A DNA stretch of 64,000 nt from JABCYV01 sp963729325 (GCA_963729325.1 CAVSNS010000011.1:1-64000); one strand, 5' to 3'; positions 27,081 to 37,350 are shown, counted from the stretch's first letter. A program made the numbers and translations. The notes: generated by a model from the sequence alone, not told the origin.

Positions 27081-27650
27081 CTAACCCAGTGCGAAGCTCG
27101 AAATCTTCGAATAGCGTGCTCCGCCCCGCGAGAGTTGGCTCTGGTACAGAAAGAACTCGCGGGCCGTCATGGTACCAAAGTCGGGAGTGGGCAGGATTGC
27201 CAATTTCTCCTGCAATTGCTGAAAGTTCTGGCTGTGCCCACGCGGGGCTCGCGAACCTCCGCCACGAGCCAGTGTGAGATGCGGGCTGAACGGATGCTCT
27301 TCTTTCGGAATGCCGAGCGTTGCTGTGTTGTTGTCCACTGCCGTGGCCAGGGTGGCCAATTGCGGCCCCGCCTCGACGCCAACCCAGAACACCCGCGGCG
27401 CCTTCGCTCCGGGGAAAAAGCCATAGCCACGAAAGGCAATTTCGAGTGCGTCGTTCCGCATGTTCGAAAGCGCGCGTTTAATCTCTTCCACAACCTCTGG
27501 CGGTTTCTCGCCGATGAATTTGAGGGTAACGTGCAACGATTCGGCGCGGACCCAGCGCGCATCTGGAGCGAACCCTCGTACTCCGTCCATGAAACGCTGG
27601 ATGCGGTTCCGAATGGCATCGTCGATGTCGAGGGCAACAAAAATGCGCAT
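27081..27650 (-). CDS. thpR: RNA 2',3'-cyclic phosphodiesterase (ThpR/LigT)
   Basis: A 189-residue 2H phosphoesterase: MRIFVALDIDDAIRNRIQRF, with the two HxT motifs HVTLKF and HLTLAR. Family members hydrolyse 2',3'-cyclic phosphate or ligate tRNA halves in vitro; the in vivo role is unclear. It stands between cinA and plsY on the same strand. The neighbour cinA-thpR pairing is common. Confidence 0.87.
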   Translation of the reverse strand: MRIFVALDIDDAIRNRIQRFMDGVRGFAPDARWVRAESLHVTLKFIGEKPPEVVEEIKRALSNMRNDALEIAFRGYGFFPGAKAPRVFWVGVEAGPQLATLATAVDNNTATLGIPKEEHPFSPHLTLARGGGSRAPRGHSQNFQQLQEKLAILPTPDFGTMTAREFFLYQSQLSRGGARYSKISSFALG

Positions 27651-27693
27651 GGGGGCGTCGGTCGTCGGTCAACTGAAACTGGGCATAACTGTT

Positions 27694-28938
27694 CTACATC
27701 AACTTTCTTCTCACCATATCCATCGCCTGCTGGCTAGCAAACCACCGGATGCGCTTGCGGTCGCCGGGGAAGTTTCGTTCAATAACTTCGGTTCCACGAT
27801 CGCCAGCCAGAGCGTGGAAGACGAGACCGACAGGCTTCTCCGCGGTGCCGCCCGCCGGTCCCGCGACACCAGTGATGCCGACTCCGAGAGTCGCCTGGCA
27901 GCGTTTGCGAATACCCTCGGCTAACGCGGCCGCTACTTCGCGGCTTACCGCTCCATGTTTTGCTATCAAATCAGCTGGGACATCGGCGAATCCCGTCTTC
28001 AATTGGTTGGAGTAGACTACCGCGCCCCCCAAGAAGTAGCGCGAACTGCCGCTAACCGAAGTGATACGTTCCGCCAGCAGTCCGCCCGTACAAGATTCCG
28101 CGACCGCCAGCGTAGCGTTACGCATCTGGAGATAGTAGCCGACAATCTGCTCCAGGGAATCGCCGTTGTCAGAAAAAACGTAGTCGCCAAGTTCTGCTTC
28201 GATCTCTTCGACAACCTGATCAACGCGTTGCTGCGCGGCATCAAGCGAGTCGGCACGCGTTCTCAGATGCAACTGAATTTCCCCGGCGCCAGCCAGAATT
28301 GTGGTTTGCACATCGGTAAAGCGCTTGTAAATGGGTGCCACCCGGGCATCACACTGCGACTCTCCCATTCCCGTGACCTTCAACACGCGGGTCGCGATGA
28401 ATTGCGGCGGAAGTTTGGCGCGCAAACGCTCCATGCACTCCTGATCGAACAGGGCCCTTAGTTCATGTGGCGGCCCGGGAAGAAGGATAATGATCTTCTC
28501 CCGGCCTTCGTATTTTCCGCTGATCCACTGTCCCGGCGCCGTGCCATTAGGGTTGGGCAGGACGATAGCGCCTGCGATGACGTCGCCCTGCTTCGCATTG
28601 TTGGCCGACATTTTCCATCCCCGGGACGCAAAACGCCGCTCAATCGCGGCCACGATTTCGGGATCGCGATGGAGTTCCAATTGCAGTGCCTCAGCCACCG
28701 CTTCACGCGTCAGGTCGTCCTCGGTGGGACCGAGGCCACCCATGAAAATCACGATATCCGCCCGCGACAGCGCGAGGCTTGCGCTTCCGGTGAGGTGCTC
28801 GCGGCAATCTCCAACAATGGTCTTGAAGATTACTTCCACGCCGAGCTGGTTAAGTTTTTCGGTGAGATAGAGCGAGTTCGTATCCTGGCGGAAAGGCGTC
28901 AGCAGTTCGGAGCCGATAGCAACGATTTCGGCATTCAC
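27694..28938 (-). CDS. cinA: CinA-family nicotinamide-nucleotide amidohydrolase
   Basis: A 414-residue two-domain protein. The N-terminal MoCF/COG1058 domain (EIVAIGSELLTPFRQDTNSLYLTEKL, FMGGLGPTEDDLTREAVAEAL) has pyrophosphatase activity in studied homologues. The C-terminal domain (VAESCTGGLLAERIT, YSNQLKTGFADVP, GVGITGVAGPAGG) is the NMN deamidase with the catalytic Ser and Lys. Role: recycling of NMN released by DNA ligase. Confidence 0.9.
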   Translation of the reverse strand: MNAEIVAIGSELLTPFRQDTNSLYLTEKLNQLGVEVIFKTIVGDCREHLTGSASLALSRADIVIFMGGLGPTEDDLTREAVAEALQLELHRDPEIVAAIERRFASRGWKMSANNAKQGDVIAGAIVLPNPNGTAPGQWISGKYEGREKIIILLPGPPHELRALFDQECMERLRAKLPPQFIATRVLKVTGMGESQCDARVAPIYKRFTDVQTTILAGAGEIQLHLRTRADSLDAAQQRVDQVVEEIEAELGDYVFSDNGDSLEQIVGYYLQMRNATLAVAESCTGGLLAERITSVSGSSRYFLGGAVVYSNQLKTGFADVPADLIAKHGAVSREVAAALAEGIRKRCQATLGVGITGVAGPAGGTAEKPVGLVFHALAGDRGTEVIERNFPGDRKRIRWFASQQAMDMVRRKLM

Positions 28939-28998
28939 GTTAGCAGTTTAAATGATCGGTATTGGAAGGCTGACCACTGGATTGTGGAATGGCGCTGC

Positions 28999-30066
28999 TT
29001 ACGCGGGCAACTCAGGTAAGGTTGGCAGTCCCTGAATATTCCAGGCGAGATGATGCACGCCGTCGGTTGTGGCGAGAATCGCGGAACGGCCAGGAGCGAA
29101 AGCCAGGCCCACAAGCCCCGGCCCAGCGACCTCAAGCGCAGCTTTGCCAGCGGGCGTGATTTTTACGATGCCCCGTTTCCCCGTGACTGAAGCCGCCACA
29201 TAGAGGTTGCCGTCGACGTCGACTGCCAGCCCCTGAGGGCGTCCCAATCCGCGGTAGAACGTGGAAACGTTGCCTTGTGGATTGATCTTGTACACGCAAT
29301 CGAAACTGGAAGTCGTCGGCCCGGTTACAAAAAGATCGCCCTGTGGTCCGAAAGCCAGGTGGTAGGCGGAGACGCTGGGCTCGAGGGTGGCGAAAACAAA
29401 AATCTGACGGTCGCGAGCGATCTTAAAAATTGTCCCGCTGCGATCGCCCACATAGAGGTTCTCCGCGCGGTCGAAGGCGATACCGGTGGCAACGCCCATG
29501 CTTTCTGCGTAAGAAGACATTGTGCCATTGGGCGCCACTTTGTATACCGTTCCATCGAAGCGCGAGGAAACGTACATCTGCCCGGCGCGGTCGAAGGCGA
29601 TCGAGGTGGCGTTCATCATCTCCGTGAGAAACGGCTTCACATTGTAGTTGGTGTCGATTTTAAAGATGGACACCGGAACCTTCTGTCCGCGTGAGCCCGA
29701 GAAGGTGACGTAGATATTGCCCTCGGCGTCAACCCCCGGATTCGTCACGGGATGCAGGTTCTCGGCGATGGGCGTCGCCACCGTAATCTCGTGCGGATTG
29801 CTGGTGTGACCGTTGGTAGAGACCACGACCGGACCTGAGGACGCGCCAGTCGGTACACGTGCCACCAGAAAGTCGTCAGAACTGATGACCACCGCGCCCT
29901 CCAGTTCGCCAAAGCGGACGCGAGGCCGGCGCAGGTCGGCGGGGCGCAGGCTTGTGCCCGTAATTCGCACTTCGCCTCCGGGCAGGGCGGCAGAGGGATG
30001 CACGGCCTCAATCTGTGGATTGCCGTTAACGTTCTTTTTACCCAGCAGACGGTCGGAAATTCCCAT
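28999..30066 (-). CDS. TIG/IPT domain plus NHL-like beta-propeller protein
   Basis: A 355-residue protein. An N-terminal TIG/IPT domain (about 18-100: NPQIEAVHPSAALPGGEVRITGTSLRP) is joined to repeated propeller strands such as AFDRAGQMYVSSRFDGTVYKV, AFDRAENLYVGDRSGTIFKI and AVDVDGNLYVAAS, which resemble NHL/SMP-30 blades. No signal peptide is visible, although relatives are mostly secreted. Binding partner or enzyme activity cannot be assigned; lactonase is possible but unproven. Confidence 0.7.
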   Translation of the reverse strand: MGISDRLLGKKNVNGNPQIEAVHPSAALPGGEVRITGTSLRPADLRRPRVRFGELEGAVVISSDDFLVARVPTGASSGPVVVSTNGHTSNPHEITVATPIAENLHPVTNPGVDAEGNIYVTFSGSRGQKVPVSIFKIDTNYNVKPFLTEMMNATSIAFDRAGQMYVSSRFDGTVYKVAPNGTMSSYAESMGVATGIAFDRAENLYVGDRSGTIFKIARDRQIFVFATLEPSVSAYHLAFGPQGDLFVTGPTTSSFDCVYKINPQGNVSTFYRGLGRPQGLAVDVDGNLYVAASVTGKRGIVKITPAGKAALEVAGPGLVGLAFAPGRSAILATTDGVHHLAWNIQGLPTLPELPA

Positions 30067-30103
30067 GGATCCAGCTTCCCTTGCGACGCGCGCCTTGGAC
30101 TGA

Positions 30104-30652
30104 TTATCGCGGCAACAAACCGAAATGCAGCGCGAAATGCATCACGATCACGGCGTAAAAACCGGCGGCAACATCATCAACTACTATCCCGACGCCTTCC
30201 GGCAGGTGTTCCAGCTGACGAACCGGCGGTGGCTTTACGATATCGAACCCACGAAAAAGTATAAAGCCCAGCAGCAGAGATTTCCACGACAGCGGAACCC
30301 CAATCAACGTGATGAGTTGGCCTGCTACCTCGTCAATCACGACGAACTGAGGATCCTTAAGACCGCTTGCCCGCGCCACTCGCGTGGCCGCCGGAATTCC
30401 AACCAGGACTGTCAGCGCGGCCAGCAAAACGGCTGCCCATAGCTGCCAGGTTGACGTGATCCAGTGGGTAAAAAGCCACCACAACAACACAGTCTCTGCC
30501 GACGCCCAGCTTCCTGGGCCAGGACGGATATATCCAGTTCCGAAGAAGGTGGCGACCAGCCTGGCCCAGAGCGGAGCGCCGGACGCCTCTAAAGCCGGTT
30601 CTGAGCCTGCGGACGTGACAGTCGGCGCGCCACCGGCGGTACGCTCAGTCTT
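30104..30652 (-). CDS. pgpA: phosphatidylglycerophosphatase A
   Basis: About 182 residues from MKTERTAGGAP; an earlier ATG at 30685 adds 11. The PgpA pattern is clear: FFGTGYIRPGPGSWAS, FVIDEVAGQLITLIGVP, FRGFDIVKPPPVRQLEHLPEGVGIVVDDVAAG. It removes the phosphate from phosphatidylglycerol phosphate in the inner membrane. The chosen ATG overlaps yacG by 8 bases. Confidence 0.88.
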   Translation of the reverse strand, partial: KTERTAGGAPTVTSAGSEPALEASGAPLWARLVATFFGTGYIRPGPGSWASAETVLLWWLFTHWITSTWQLWAAVLLAALTVLVGIPAATRVARASGLKDPQFVVIDEVAGQLITLIGVPLSWKSLLLGFILFRGFDIVKPPPVRQLEHLPEGVGIVVDDVAAGFYAVIVMHFALHFGLLPR

Positions 30653-30854
30653 CATCGGATTGGTCCGCGCCGGAGGGGAGTTCATGGTCTGAGGTATCCG
30701 TCAAGGGTGACGAGATGACATACCCGCCACTGGCCCATTTCCCCAGATCGATCAAGCGACAGCGATCACTGCAAAAAGGAAATTCGGGATCTTTGCTGGT
30801 TACAGTTTTCTTGCAGGTGGGGCACTTCAGGTTGGGAGAGCGCTTGCGGGCCAT
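30645..30854 (-). CDS. yacG: zinc-binding protein YacG
   Basis: A 69-residue four-cysteine zinc finger: CPTCKK at the N-terminus and CSDRCRLIDLGKWASGGYVI, the YacG signature. E. coli YacG binds GyrB and inhibits DNA gyrase. It is overlapped by pgpA and lies 7 bases after rimO. Confidence 0.88.
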   Translation of the reverse strand: MARKRSPNLKCPTCKKTVTSKDPEFPFCSDRCRLIDLGKWASGGYVISSPLTDTSDHELPSGADQSDED

Positions 30855-30861
30855 AAAGTCA

Positions 30862-32353
30862 TCACACGATTTTCGCGACCAGGTCGTAGTCGTGGGCCTC
30901 AGTAATCTGGCAACGGTAGAACTCGCCGAGTTGCGGTTCCAGTCCTTCCGGAACGTCGTTGATCAGCACTTTGCCATCAATTTCAGGCGCGTGCATCGCA
31001 GTCCGGCCCTCGAGCAGAAGATCCGTCTCCTCCGAAGTTCCTTGCAGCAGAAAATCAAATTCCCTGCCTACTAAGGCTTTCTTTTTCTTCTTGCTGACTT
31101 TCCGCTGGATCTGCATGAGATGTTTGCGCCGCTGTTCGATCTCGCGAGCGGAGAGTTTCTCCTTCCAATCCGTATGCGCTAGCGCCTTCCTGGTCGGAGT
31201 AGCCAAAAGTGCCCATCCAGTCGAACTCAGCCTGGCGTACAAATTCGCACAATTCTTCGAACTCTTTCTCGGTTTCGCCAGGGAACCCGACAATGAACGA
31301 CGTTCGCAGAGTGACCTCAGGAATCGCACGACGCATCTTCTCAATCGAACGAAAGAAAATGTCCGCGCCACCACCACGTTTCATGCGCTTCAGCACTGCG
31401 GCAGAAGCATGCTGCAGCGGCACATCAATGTAGGAGCAAATCTTTTCATGTTTGGCGATGGTTTCGAGCAGGCGGTCGCTGATCTTGTTGGGATAAGCAT
31501 AGAGGAAACGTATCCAACGCAGTTCTTGGATACCTGCCAACTTCTCCAGCAGAAGTGCCAATCCATCTTTAAGACCAAAATCTTCGCCGTAGCAGGTCGT
31601 GTCCTGACCGATCAGCGTGATTTCGCGCACGCCGGAGCGGGCCAGGTGCTCGGCCTCGGCAACCACAGATTCAAATCGGCGCGAGCGAAATTTGCCGCGC
31701 AACTGCGGAATGATGCAGAAACTACAGGGATGATCGCAGCCTTCCGCGATCTTGATATACGCAGTGGAGGCGGGCGTGGCCAGCACCCGCGGAGTGCTCT
31801 CGTCATAGAGGTAGTTGGGGAGATCGGCAATCGCGCCATCCCACGTTTCTCGGGAGAAGCGGCCTTGGGCAGCACGAGCCTCGCCTTCGGGCCGCGAGCG
31901 AAGGATGTTGAAGGGTGAGGCGCTCTTTGGCGACGCGTCAATTCCTGCTGCCGCGATGACCCTCTCCAACTCTCCTGTGCCAACGACGGCGTCCACCTCG
32001 GGAATATTTTTCCGAATCTCGTCACGGAACCGTTCGACCAGACAACCAGCCACAACCAGCTTGCGGACGTGGCCATTCGTCTTGTGTCGTGCCATCTCCA
32101 GAATCGTATTGACGGATTCCTGTTGGGCGCTGGCTATAAAGGAGCAGGTATTAACCACGATGACGTCAGCGTCTTCCGTGCGCGAGGTCAATTCTGCCCC
32201 CGCCTTGGTCAGCATGCCCATCATTACTTCACTATCCACCAGGTTTTTCGGGCATCCCAGACTGACAAAACCGACCTTCGTGGACGAGGCGGACACCTTC
32301 CCTGTCGCATCGGTTGCATCGTCAGTCGCCACAGTAGGTATGGTCGTAGGCAT
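30862..32353 (-). pseudogene. rimO: ribosomal protein S12 methylthiotransferase RimO, frameshifted
   Basis: The first frame covers the UPF0004 domain (VGFVSLGCPKNLVDSEVM) and the radical-SAM domain with CDHPCSFC. It runs to FGYSDQEGA near 31180. The sense then continues in a second frame (LAHTDWKEKLSAREIEQRRKHLM) through a TRAM domain (REFDFLLQG … FYRCQITEAHDYDLVAKIV) to 30862. One extra base near 31170-31182 explains the break. RimO adds a methylthio group to an Asp of S12. Joined length about 497 residues, including an extra Ser/Arg-rich insert (SPFNILRSRPEGEARAAQG). Confidence 0.85.
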
Positions 32354-32510
32354 GTAATCCTTGATTCTAACATTCCGCAGCCTATGAGATTCCCGGGCGT
32401 TAACGAATTGCGCGGCATCAAACCAAGCACGGCGCTCCGCAAAAATCCTCGCCGCGACGTGCTAACCTATGTCTCGCTGTCGGTTAGCCACTTTAGCGGG
32501 AGAACTAGAG

Positions 32511-33134
32511 ATGGCATCGAAATGCTGGACGATGGCGGTCTTGTTCCCGATCCTGGTGGCGAATGCCGCTGCCCAAGAGAAGAATGAGCTGACCGGAATT
32601 GTCGGACGTACTTTCATCAGCGATCAAGGAGTGAGGGGAACCAACGCAAGTGATCCTAACCTTCACTTCGGTAATGGCTTCACTTTTGAAGTCAATTACG
32701 GCCGCCGCTTATTTCGTGGGCCAGTTGCCGGACTTACTCTGGAAGTTCCCTTTGTTTATAGCCCTGACGAAGATCTGCACTTTAGCCTCAATCTCATACC
32801 CGAGAGCTACCGCTCCTTTTTCTTGACGCCGTCGATCCGCGCCAACCTCGTGCCCGACAGCGGACTTTCACCCTGGCTCAGCATCGGTGGCGGCTTTGGT
32901 CACTTCAGCGAGAGTTCCAACCTGGAGTACGGTGGTCCAAACCCTGGCAAAACCGGTACCACGACGGGGGTTTTGCAAATCGGCGCCGGTTTGGATGTAA
33001 GAATCTGGCACGCCATCCGGCTGCGTGGCCAAGTGCGGGATTTTTATTCCGGCGTGCCACAGTTGAATGTGAATACCGGGAAAAGCAGGCAACATAATCT
33101 CTTTGTGGGCGGTGGCGTAGTCTGGCGCTTCTGA
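32511..33134 (+). CDS. outer-membrane beta-barrel protein
   Basis: About 207 residues. The start MASKCWTMAVLFPILVANAAAQ has a GGGAG ribosome site 9-10 bases upstream and gives a clean signal peptide; an earlier in-frame ATG at 32469 lacks this. The mature part shows alternating aromatic strands (FGNGFTFEVNYGRRLF, GLTLEVPFVYSP, AIRLRGQVRDFYSG) and ends NLFVGGGVVWRF with terminal Phe, typical of barrels assembled by BamA. Function unknown. Confidence 0.72.
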   Translation: MASKCWTMAVLFPILVANAAAQEKNELTGIVGRTFISDQGVRGTNASDPNLHFGNGFTFEVNYGRRLFRGPVAGLTLEVPFVYSPDEDLHFSLNLIPESYRSFFLTPSIRANLVPDSGLSPWLSIGGGFGHFSESSNLEYGGPNPGKTGTTTGVLQIGAGLDVRIWHAIRLRGQVRDFYSGVPQLNVNTGKSRQHNLFVGGGVVWRF

Positions 33135-33147
33135 CTTATAGGAAAGC

Positions 33148-35344
33148 TCACCTCCGTGCGGCTGATGAGACTTCCTGATAGAGCTCTGGCAGACGCTGGG
33201 CATCCTCGGCCGAGTCGCCGAAGCGGGCGCCTTCATAACTGCGCGTAAAATGCGCCATTCTCTCCCGCACCGCGGCATCCTCAATAGACGTCACGAACTC
33301 CTCAGGCGTTTGCGCCGGCGATTTAATCCAGCCGCGACGGGCGATCACGCGCGTCATCCTCTCGTACCAGATGGTGGCAGCCTGACGGGGAGATTTCTCC
33401 GGACGCGCCGCCAATCGGCCCCGGCGAAATGCTCGCCACAATCGTCGCGCGTTGACCGCCAACAACAGCGTCAGAGTAATTAAGACTCCTGCGATGCTCC
33501 AGCGCTCTGGTTTCAGTGCCATCACATCTTTGGGTGCGGCGAACTGCGCCAAGCAGTGCCTCGTAGTGCTGCCGCCACCAATTCCGCAGTGCGTCGAGCC
33601 ATCGCCGAGTGCCTCGCGCTGCCTCCTCTCCCAGGGTTCGCTGGTGGCTCACGTCATAGCTGACCACCCATTCCCGCCAGAACGATGCCATCGCGTCCAC
33701 ATACATCATGACTCGACTCCAACCCGTAGACGCTGCAACCGGCGCTGCGGGCGTGGGATCGAAGCTTATCCAGCCATAGCCCGGGAAATAGGCTTCAACC
33801 CAGGAGTGAGCGTTGCTGGCGCGAACCAGGTACTGTGATGTGAGGTCGTTGAACTCGCCGGTGCGGAAGCCATTCACGATTCGCGACGGAATCCCCAAAG
33901 TGCGCAGCATCACCGCCATGGAGGTCGCGAAGTATTCGCAGTGTCCCTGCTTGCGCTCAAACAAAAAATTGGCCAGAGGGTCGCCCTGAGCTGTACTCGG
34001 CAATCGCAGCGTGTATCCGAAATTCGTCCGCAGGTACGTCTCGACTTCAACAGCTTTGTCGTATGGGTTGTCGGCCGACTCTGCGATTTTCTCAGCCAGC
34101 CGCGGGATACGAGCATCGAGCGCCGAGGGCAGTTGCAAGTAGACCGAAGAAAACGGTGGAGGGTAAGGGCCCGATGCTGCGCGCAGATTGTCGCGCCCGG
34201 GCTGGTAGAGGTTCGAGATCGCTTCGTAGCGGCTGACGGGATGTTCGGGGTCAAGATCAAAGACCGCGCCTCCGTTATCCAGAGCCACCAGGCTGTAATT
34301 GCCCTGCAAAGTTTGCGGAACGGCCGCGAGGAAGAAAACATTTGTGCGCATCGGTTCCATCAAGACCTGGTAGTGGACCGGTTGCGAGGCTTTCTGCGCT
34401 TGTCTGCCGGCATCCGACTGCCACAGGACGAAGCGCCCGTCCGGTAGCCGAGGCGCAATGTGTTGTTCGTGCGGAGTGGACCAGGTCCGCCCATCGAAAT
34501 TGGTGAGTGTAACTCCACGCCACTTTAGGTCGAAAGTGCCGCTCTTGTCGCCCTCAATCTGAACATGCATCACCACCGCGCTGGACTGCTGGATCTCCCC
34601 AATGCTCCCCAGTTGGACGCTGTCACTGAATCCCGTTGTGAGCTGGCCGCCCGGGGCATACGCGCTGAGATAACCGGAGGAGATGCGGGGCAAGATGAAG
34701 AAGATGCCGGTCGCTCCCAGCAGAATGAGGAGCACGAGGGCCGGCGCCGTAGCGGCGAGCGAAAAGGCCATGCGCCGGTACGTCGACTCTCCACTTGATT
34801 CCGTCGAATGAATCGTGGCCCTGGCGGACACGTTGCGCATCTCCATCAGAATGAACGTGACCACCGCCACCAGCACGAAGCCGGAGAACGTCAGCAGAAA
34901 AGTACTGTCCACCGTCAGCACCGCGGCGGCCAACACCATTAGAAAAGCAATCACCGACAGAAAATAAAAGTCGCGATCGCGCTGCGCGGAGAACAACCGG
35001 ACCACCATGACAAACAGCACCAGATGGACGGTCGCGCTAAGAAATGTACTAAGAAATCCTCCGGACCTCAGCAAATACTCCGCTGCGTAGAGACCCAAAT
35101 AGCCGAGCGTCAGAATGTTGGTCCACCGCTCCGGGATAATTAGGCTTCGCCGCGTGGCCAGCAAATATCCCCGAAATAGAAGAGCCGCACTAACTAACAG
35201 TACTGTCGGAGCGTCCAAACCACCTGTCGAGGCCAGCGTTCCAAAACCGGTGAGCACGAGGAGGTAAAGGGCAACTTCAAAGTAGCGCTGGATGGCTACA
35301 AAGAGCGTAATCGTCGGTGGTCGTGGGTCGGGTGCAGGAAACAT
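33148..35344 (-). pseudogene. TgpA-like membrane transglutaminase, frameshifted
   Basis: The N-terminal half has seven or so membrane segments (DUF3488 type), then an extracytoplasmic transglutaminase core with the triad Cys in QGHCEYFATSMAVMLRTLG, His in ASNAHSWVEAYFPGYGW and Asp in SFDPTP. Near 33553 the sense moves to another frame (AQFAAPKDVMALKPERWSIAGVLITLTLLLAV), which supplies the last membrane helix and the C-terminal DUF4129-like part. One extra base explains it. Joined length about 732 residues. Family role is poorly defined (periplasmic crosslinking or proteolysis). Confidence 0.8.
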
Positions 35345-35459
35345 CGGCTTCGTTTCATTCTTCTCGATTCTTGTGTGAAAGAAAAGGGTACTGAGGGCAT
35401 CACGCTCCGGGCTTTCCCGCTGTCATCCAGCTGGCAATGGTTCAGTTTCAGCCACATTG

Positions 35460-35574
35460 GCGTCATCCCGAGCTCTCGCGAGGGATCTGGCGTGCAGTCC
35501 GGCAAGCTGTCCTGGAGAAGCTCCAACGCGAGATCCCTCAACCGGCTGAACTACGCCGGCTCTCGGGATGACGC
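35460..35574. repeat. dispersed palindromic element (copy 3)
   Basis: A 13-bp perfect inverted repeat: GCGTCATCCCGAG at 35460-35472 and CTCGGGATGACGC at 35562-35574. An inner pair, GCGAGGGATCT and AGATCCCTC, suggests nested hairpins. It lies 70 bases upstream of the SRP RNA gene. Confidence 0.75.
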
Positions 35575-35631
35575 CCGTGAAAACGGGCGATCCGGTGCGG
35601 GCGCGAACGTCAGCTCTACGCAAGCGAGTGC

Positions 35632-35637
35632 TAGAAT
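35632..35637 (+). promoter_or_regulatory. putative -10 box of the SRP RNA gene
   Basis: TAGAAT ends 7 bases before the inferred 5' end of the SRP RNA, the spacing expected for a sigma-70 -10 box. The -35 region is poor. Confidence 0.4.
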
Positions 35638-35644
35638 GAACTCC

Positions 35645-35749
35645 GTCAGGCATCGGTCCCGCGCAACGTATTCTCGCCAACCCCGCCAGGTCCGGAAGGA
35701 AGCAACGGTAACGGGCTCTTGCGTGTGCAGTGGGTCTCCGGTGCCTGGC
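35645..35749 (+). ncRNA. ffs: bacterial small SRP RNA (4.5S)
   Basis: The nearly invariant domain IV sequence GCCAGGTCCGGAAGGAAGCA occurs at 35685-35704. The 5' arm GTCAGGCATCGG (from 35645) pairs with the 3' arm CCGGTGCCTGGC (to 35749), closing a hairpin of about 105 nt. This is the short, Alu-less bacterial SRP RNA. It binds Ffh and the receptor FtsY, whose gene is at 55122-56078. It is followed by fabH. Confidence 0.92.
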
Positions 35750-35883
35750 TTGTGATTGCCCGCCTTCAATCATTTCGCGCAGTGGTATTCATGTTGCCAA
35801 ATCCAAGCAGCACCTAGAGTTGGACAATACCCCATGCGTGGGAGAAAATAGCGGGTTCATCTCATCCCTGGAGAATTCATAGA

Positions 35884-36888
35884 GTGAGCGAGTTTGTGCG
35901 CGCAAGAGCGAAGATTAGCGCCCTCGGTACTTATGTCCCGCCCCGCCTGCTGACCAATGCTGATTTGGAAGAGATGGTCGAAACCTCCAATGACTGGATT
36001 GTGGACCGCACCGGCATTCGCGAGCGCCACATCGTGGAGAAGGGCGTAGCCACCAGCGATCTGGCGGTCGAAGCGGCCAAGGCAGCGCTGGCGCAGCGAG
36101 GGTTGGCGCCAAACGACCTGGATGCTCTCATCGTGGCGACGGTTACTCCCGACATGCTTTTTCCCTCCACCGCATGCTTAGTGCAGCACAAGCTGGGGGC
36201 CAAAGGCGTCTGGGGATTTGATCTCTCCGCAGCCTGTTCGGCGTTCGTGTATGCCCTGCAGACGGGAGCGCAATTCATCGCCACCGGGGTGCATAAAAAA
36301 GTCCTGGTGATTGGCGCGGACGTCATGTCTTCAATCATTGATTACACCGACCGCGCTACCTGTGTAATTTTCGGCGACGGCGCGGGCGCGGTAATTCTCG
36401 AACCAGCCGACGATGATGCGCTGGGCATTATCGATTTCATTCACGAAGTCGACGGCTCCGGCGGCTGCGCGCTGTATATGCCCGGCGGCGGAAGTCTTCA
36501 TCCCTCGACTCACGAGACCGTCGACAAGAAAATGCACTATGTTCACCAGGACGGGCAGGCGGTGTTCAAATTTGCGATTCGCAAGCAGATCGAGTTGTGC
36601 GAGAAGATTCTTGAACGCAATGGACTGAAGGCCAGGGATGTCGACGTGTTCATTCCTCACCAAGCCAACCGGCGAATCATTACCGCTACCGCGGACCGGC
36701 TCGGTCTGCGGCCGGAGAGCGTCATCATCAACATCGACCGCTACGGCAATACCACCGCTGGAACCATTCCACTCGCCATGGGCACTGCGCTCGAGGAAGG
36801 CCGGCTCAAAAAAGGTGATTTAGTGCTGCTGGCTTCAGTGGGCGCGGGTTTCACCGTGGGAGTGACGTTGCTGCGCTGGGCCTACTGA
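35884..36888 (+). CDS. fabH: beta-ketoacyl-ACP synthase III
   Basis: A 334-residue condensing enzyme that starts fatty-acid synthesis from acetyl-CoA and malonyl-ACP. Start is GTG, encoding MSEFVRARAKISALGTYVP. The catalytic triad is intact: Cys in DLSAACSAFVYAL, His in IPHQANRRI and Asn in RYGNTTAGTIP. The terminal GAGFTVGVTLLRW is typical. A hotdog thioesterase follows 39 bases later. Confidence 0.93.
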   Translation: MSEFVRARAKISALGTYVPPRLLTNADLEEMVETSNDWIVDRTGIRERHIVEKGVATSDLAVEAAKAALAQRGLAPNDLDALIVATVTPDMLFPSTACLVQHKLGAKGVWGFDLSAACSAFVYALQTGAQFIATGVHKKVLVIGADVMSSIIDYTDRATCVIFGDGAGAVILEPADDDALGIIDFIHEVDGSGGCALYMPGGGSLHPSTHETVDKKMHYVHQDGQAVFKFAIRKQIELCEKILERNGLKARDVDVFIPHQANRRIITATADRLGLRPESVIINIDRYGNTTAGTIPLAMGTALEEGRLKKGDLVLLASVGAGFTVGVTLLRWAY

Positions 36889-36927
36889 GCCATTTCGCGC
36901 CAATCTATCTGACGCCACCCTATATCC

Positions 36928-37350
36928 ATGATGGATAAAATCCGGGAAAGCCGAGTCCGCCGCATTTTTGACAACGCCAACTTTGTTCGCGACCTGGGCA
37001 TAGAACTAGCATTGGTCGAGGATGAATTTTGCGAAACCTTCCTGACTCCAACTGGGAGGCATGCGCAGCAGCATGGATTGATTCATGCCGGCGTACTGGC
37101 CACAATGGCTGATCACACCGCGGGTTGCGCGGCTCGTAGCGCGGTCGGGTTGGAGCAGGATGTCATCACCGTGGAATTCAAGATCAATTTCCTGCGCCCA
37201 GCGATCGCCGACCGTTTGCGTTGCCGGGGACGCGTTCTGCGAGCGGGACGGATGCTTGTCATCTGCGAGTCGGAAGTGTTTGCCCAGAAGGATTCCGAGG
37301 AGAAGCTGGTGTCGAAAGCGACCGTGACCCTGGCCGTAAGGGAAACCTAG
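36928..37350 (+). CDS. PaaI-family hotdog thioesterase
   Basis: A 140-residue hotdog-fold protein. The key region GLIHAGVLATMADHTAGCAARSA contains the helix with the Asp used by PaaI-type thioesterases, and ITVEFKINFLRPA is the matching strand. It probably hydrolyses an acyl- or phenylacyl-CoA. The following fabH context hints at lipid metabolism, but the substrate is unknown. Confidence 0.8.
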   Translation: MMDKIRESRVRRIFDNANFVRDLGIELALVEDEFCETFLTPTGRHAQQHGLIHAGVLATMADHTAGCAARSAVGLEQDVITVEFKINFLRPAIADRLRCRGRVLRAGRMLVICESEVFAQKDSEEKLVSKATVTLAVRET

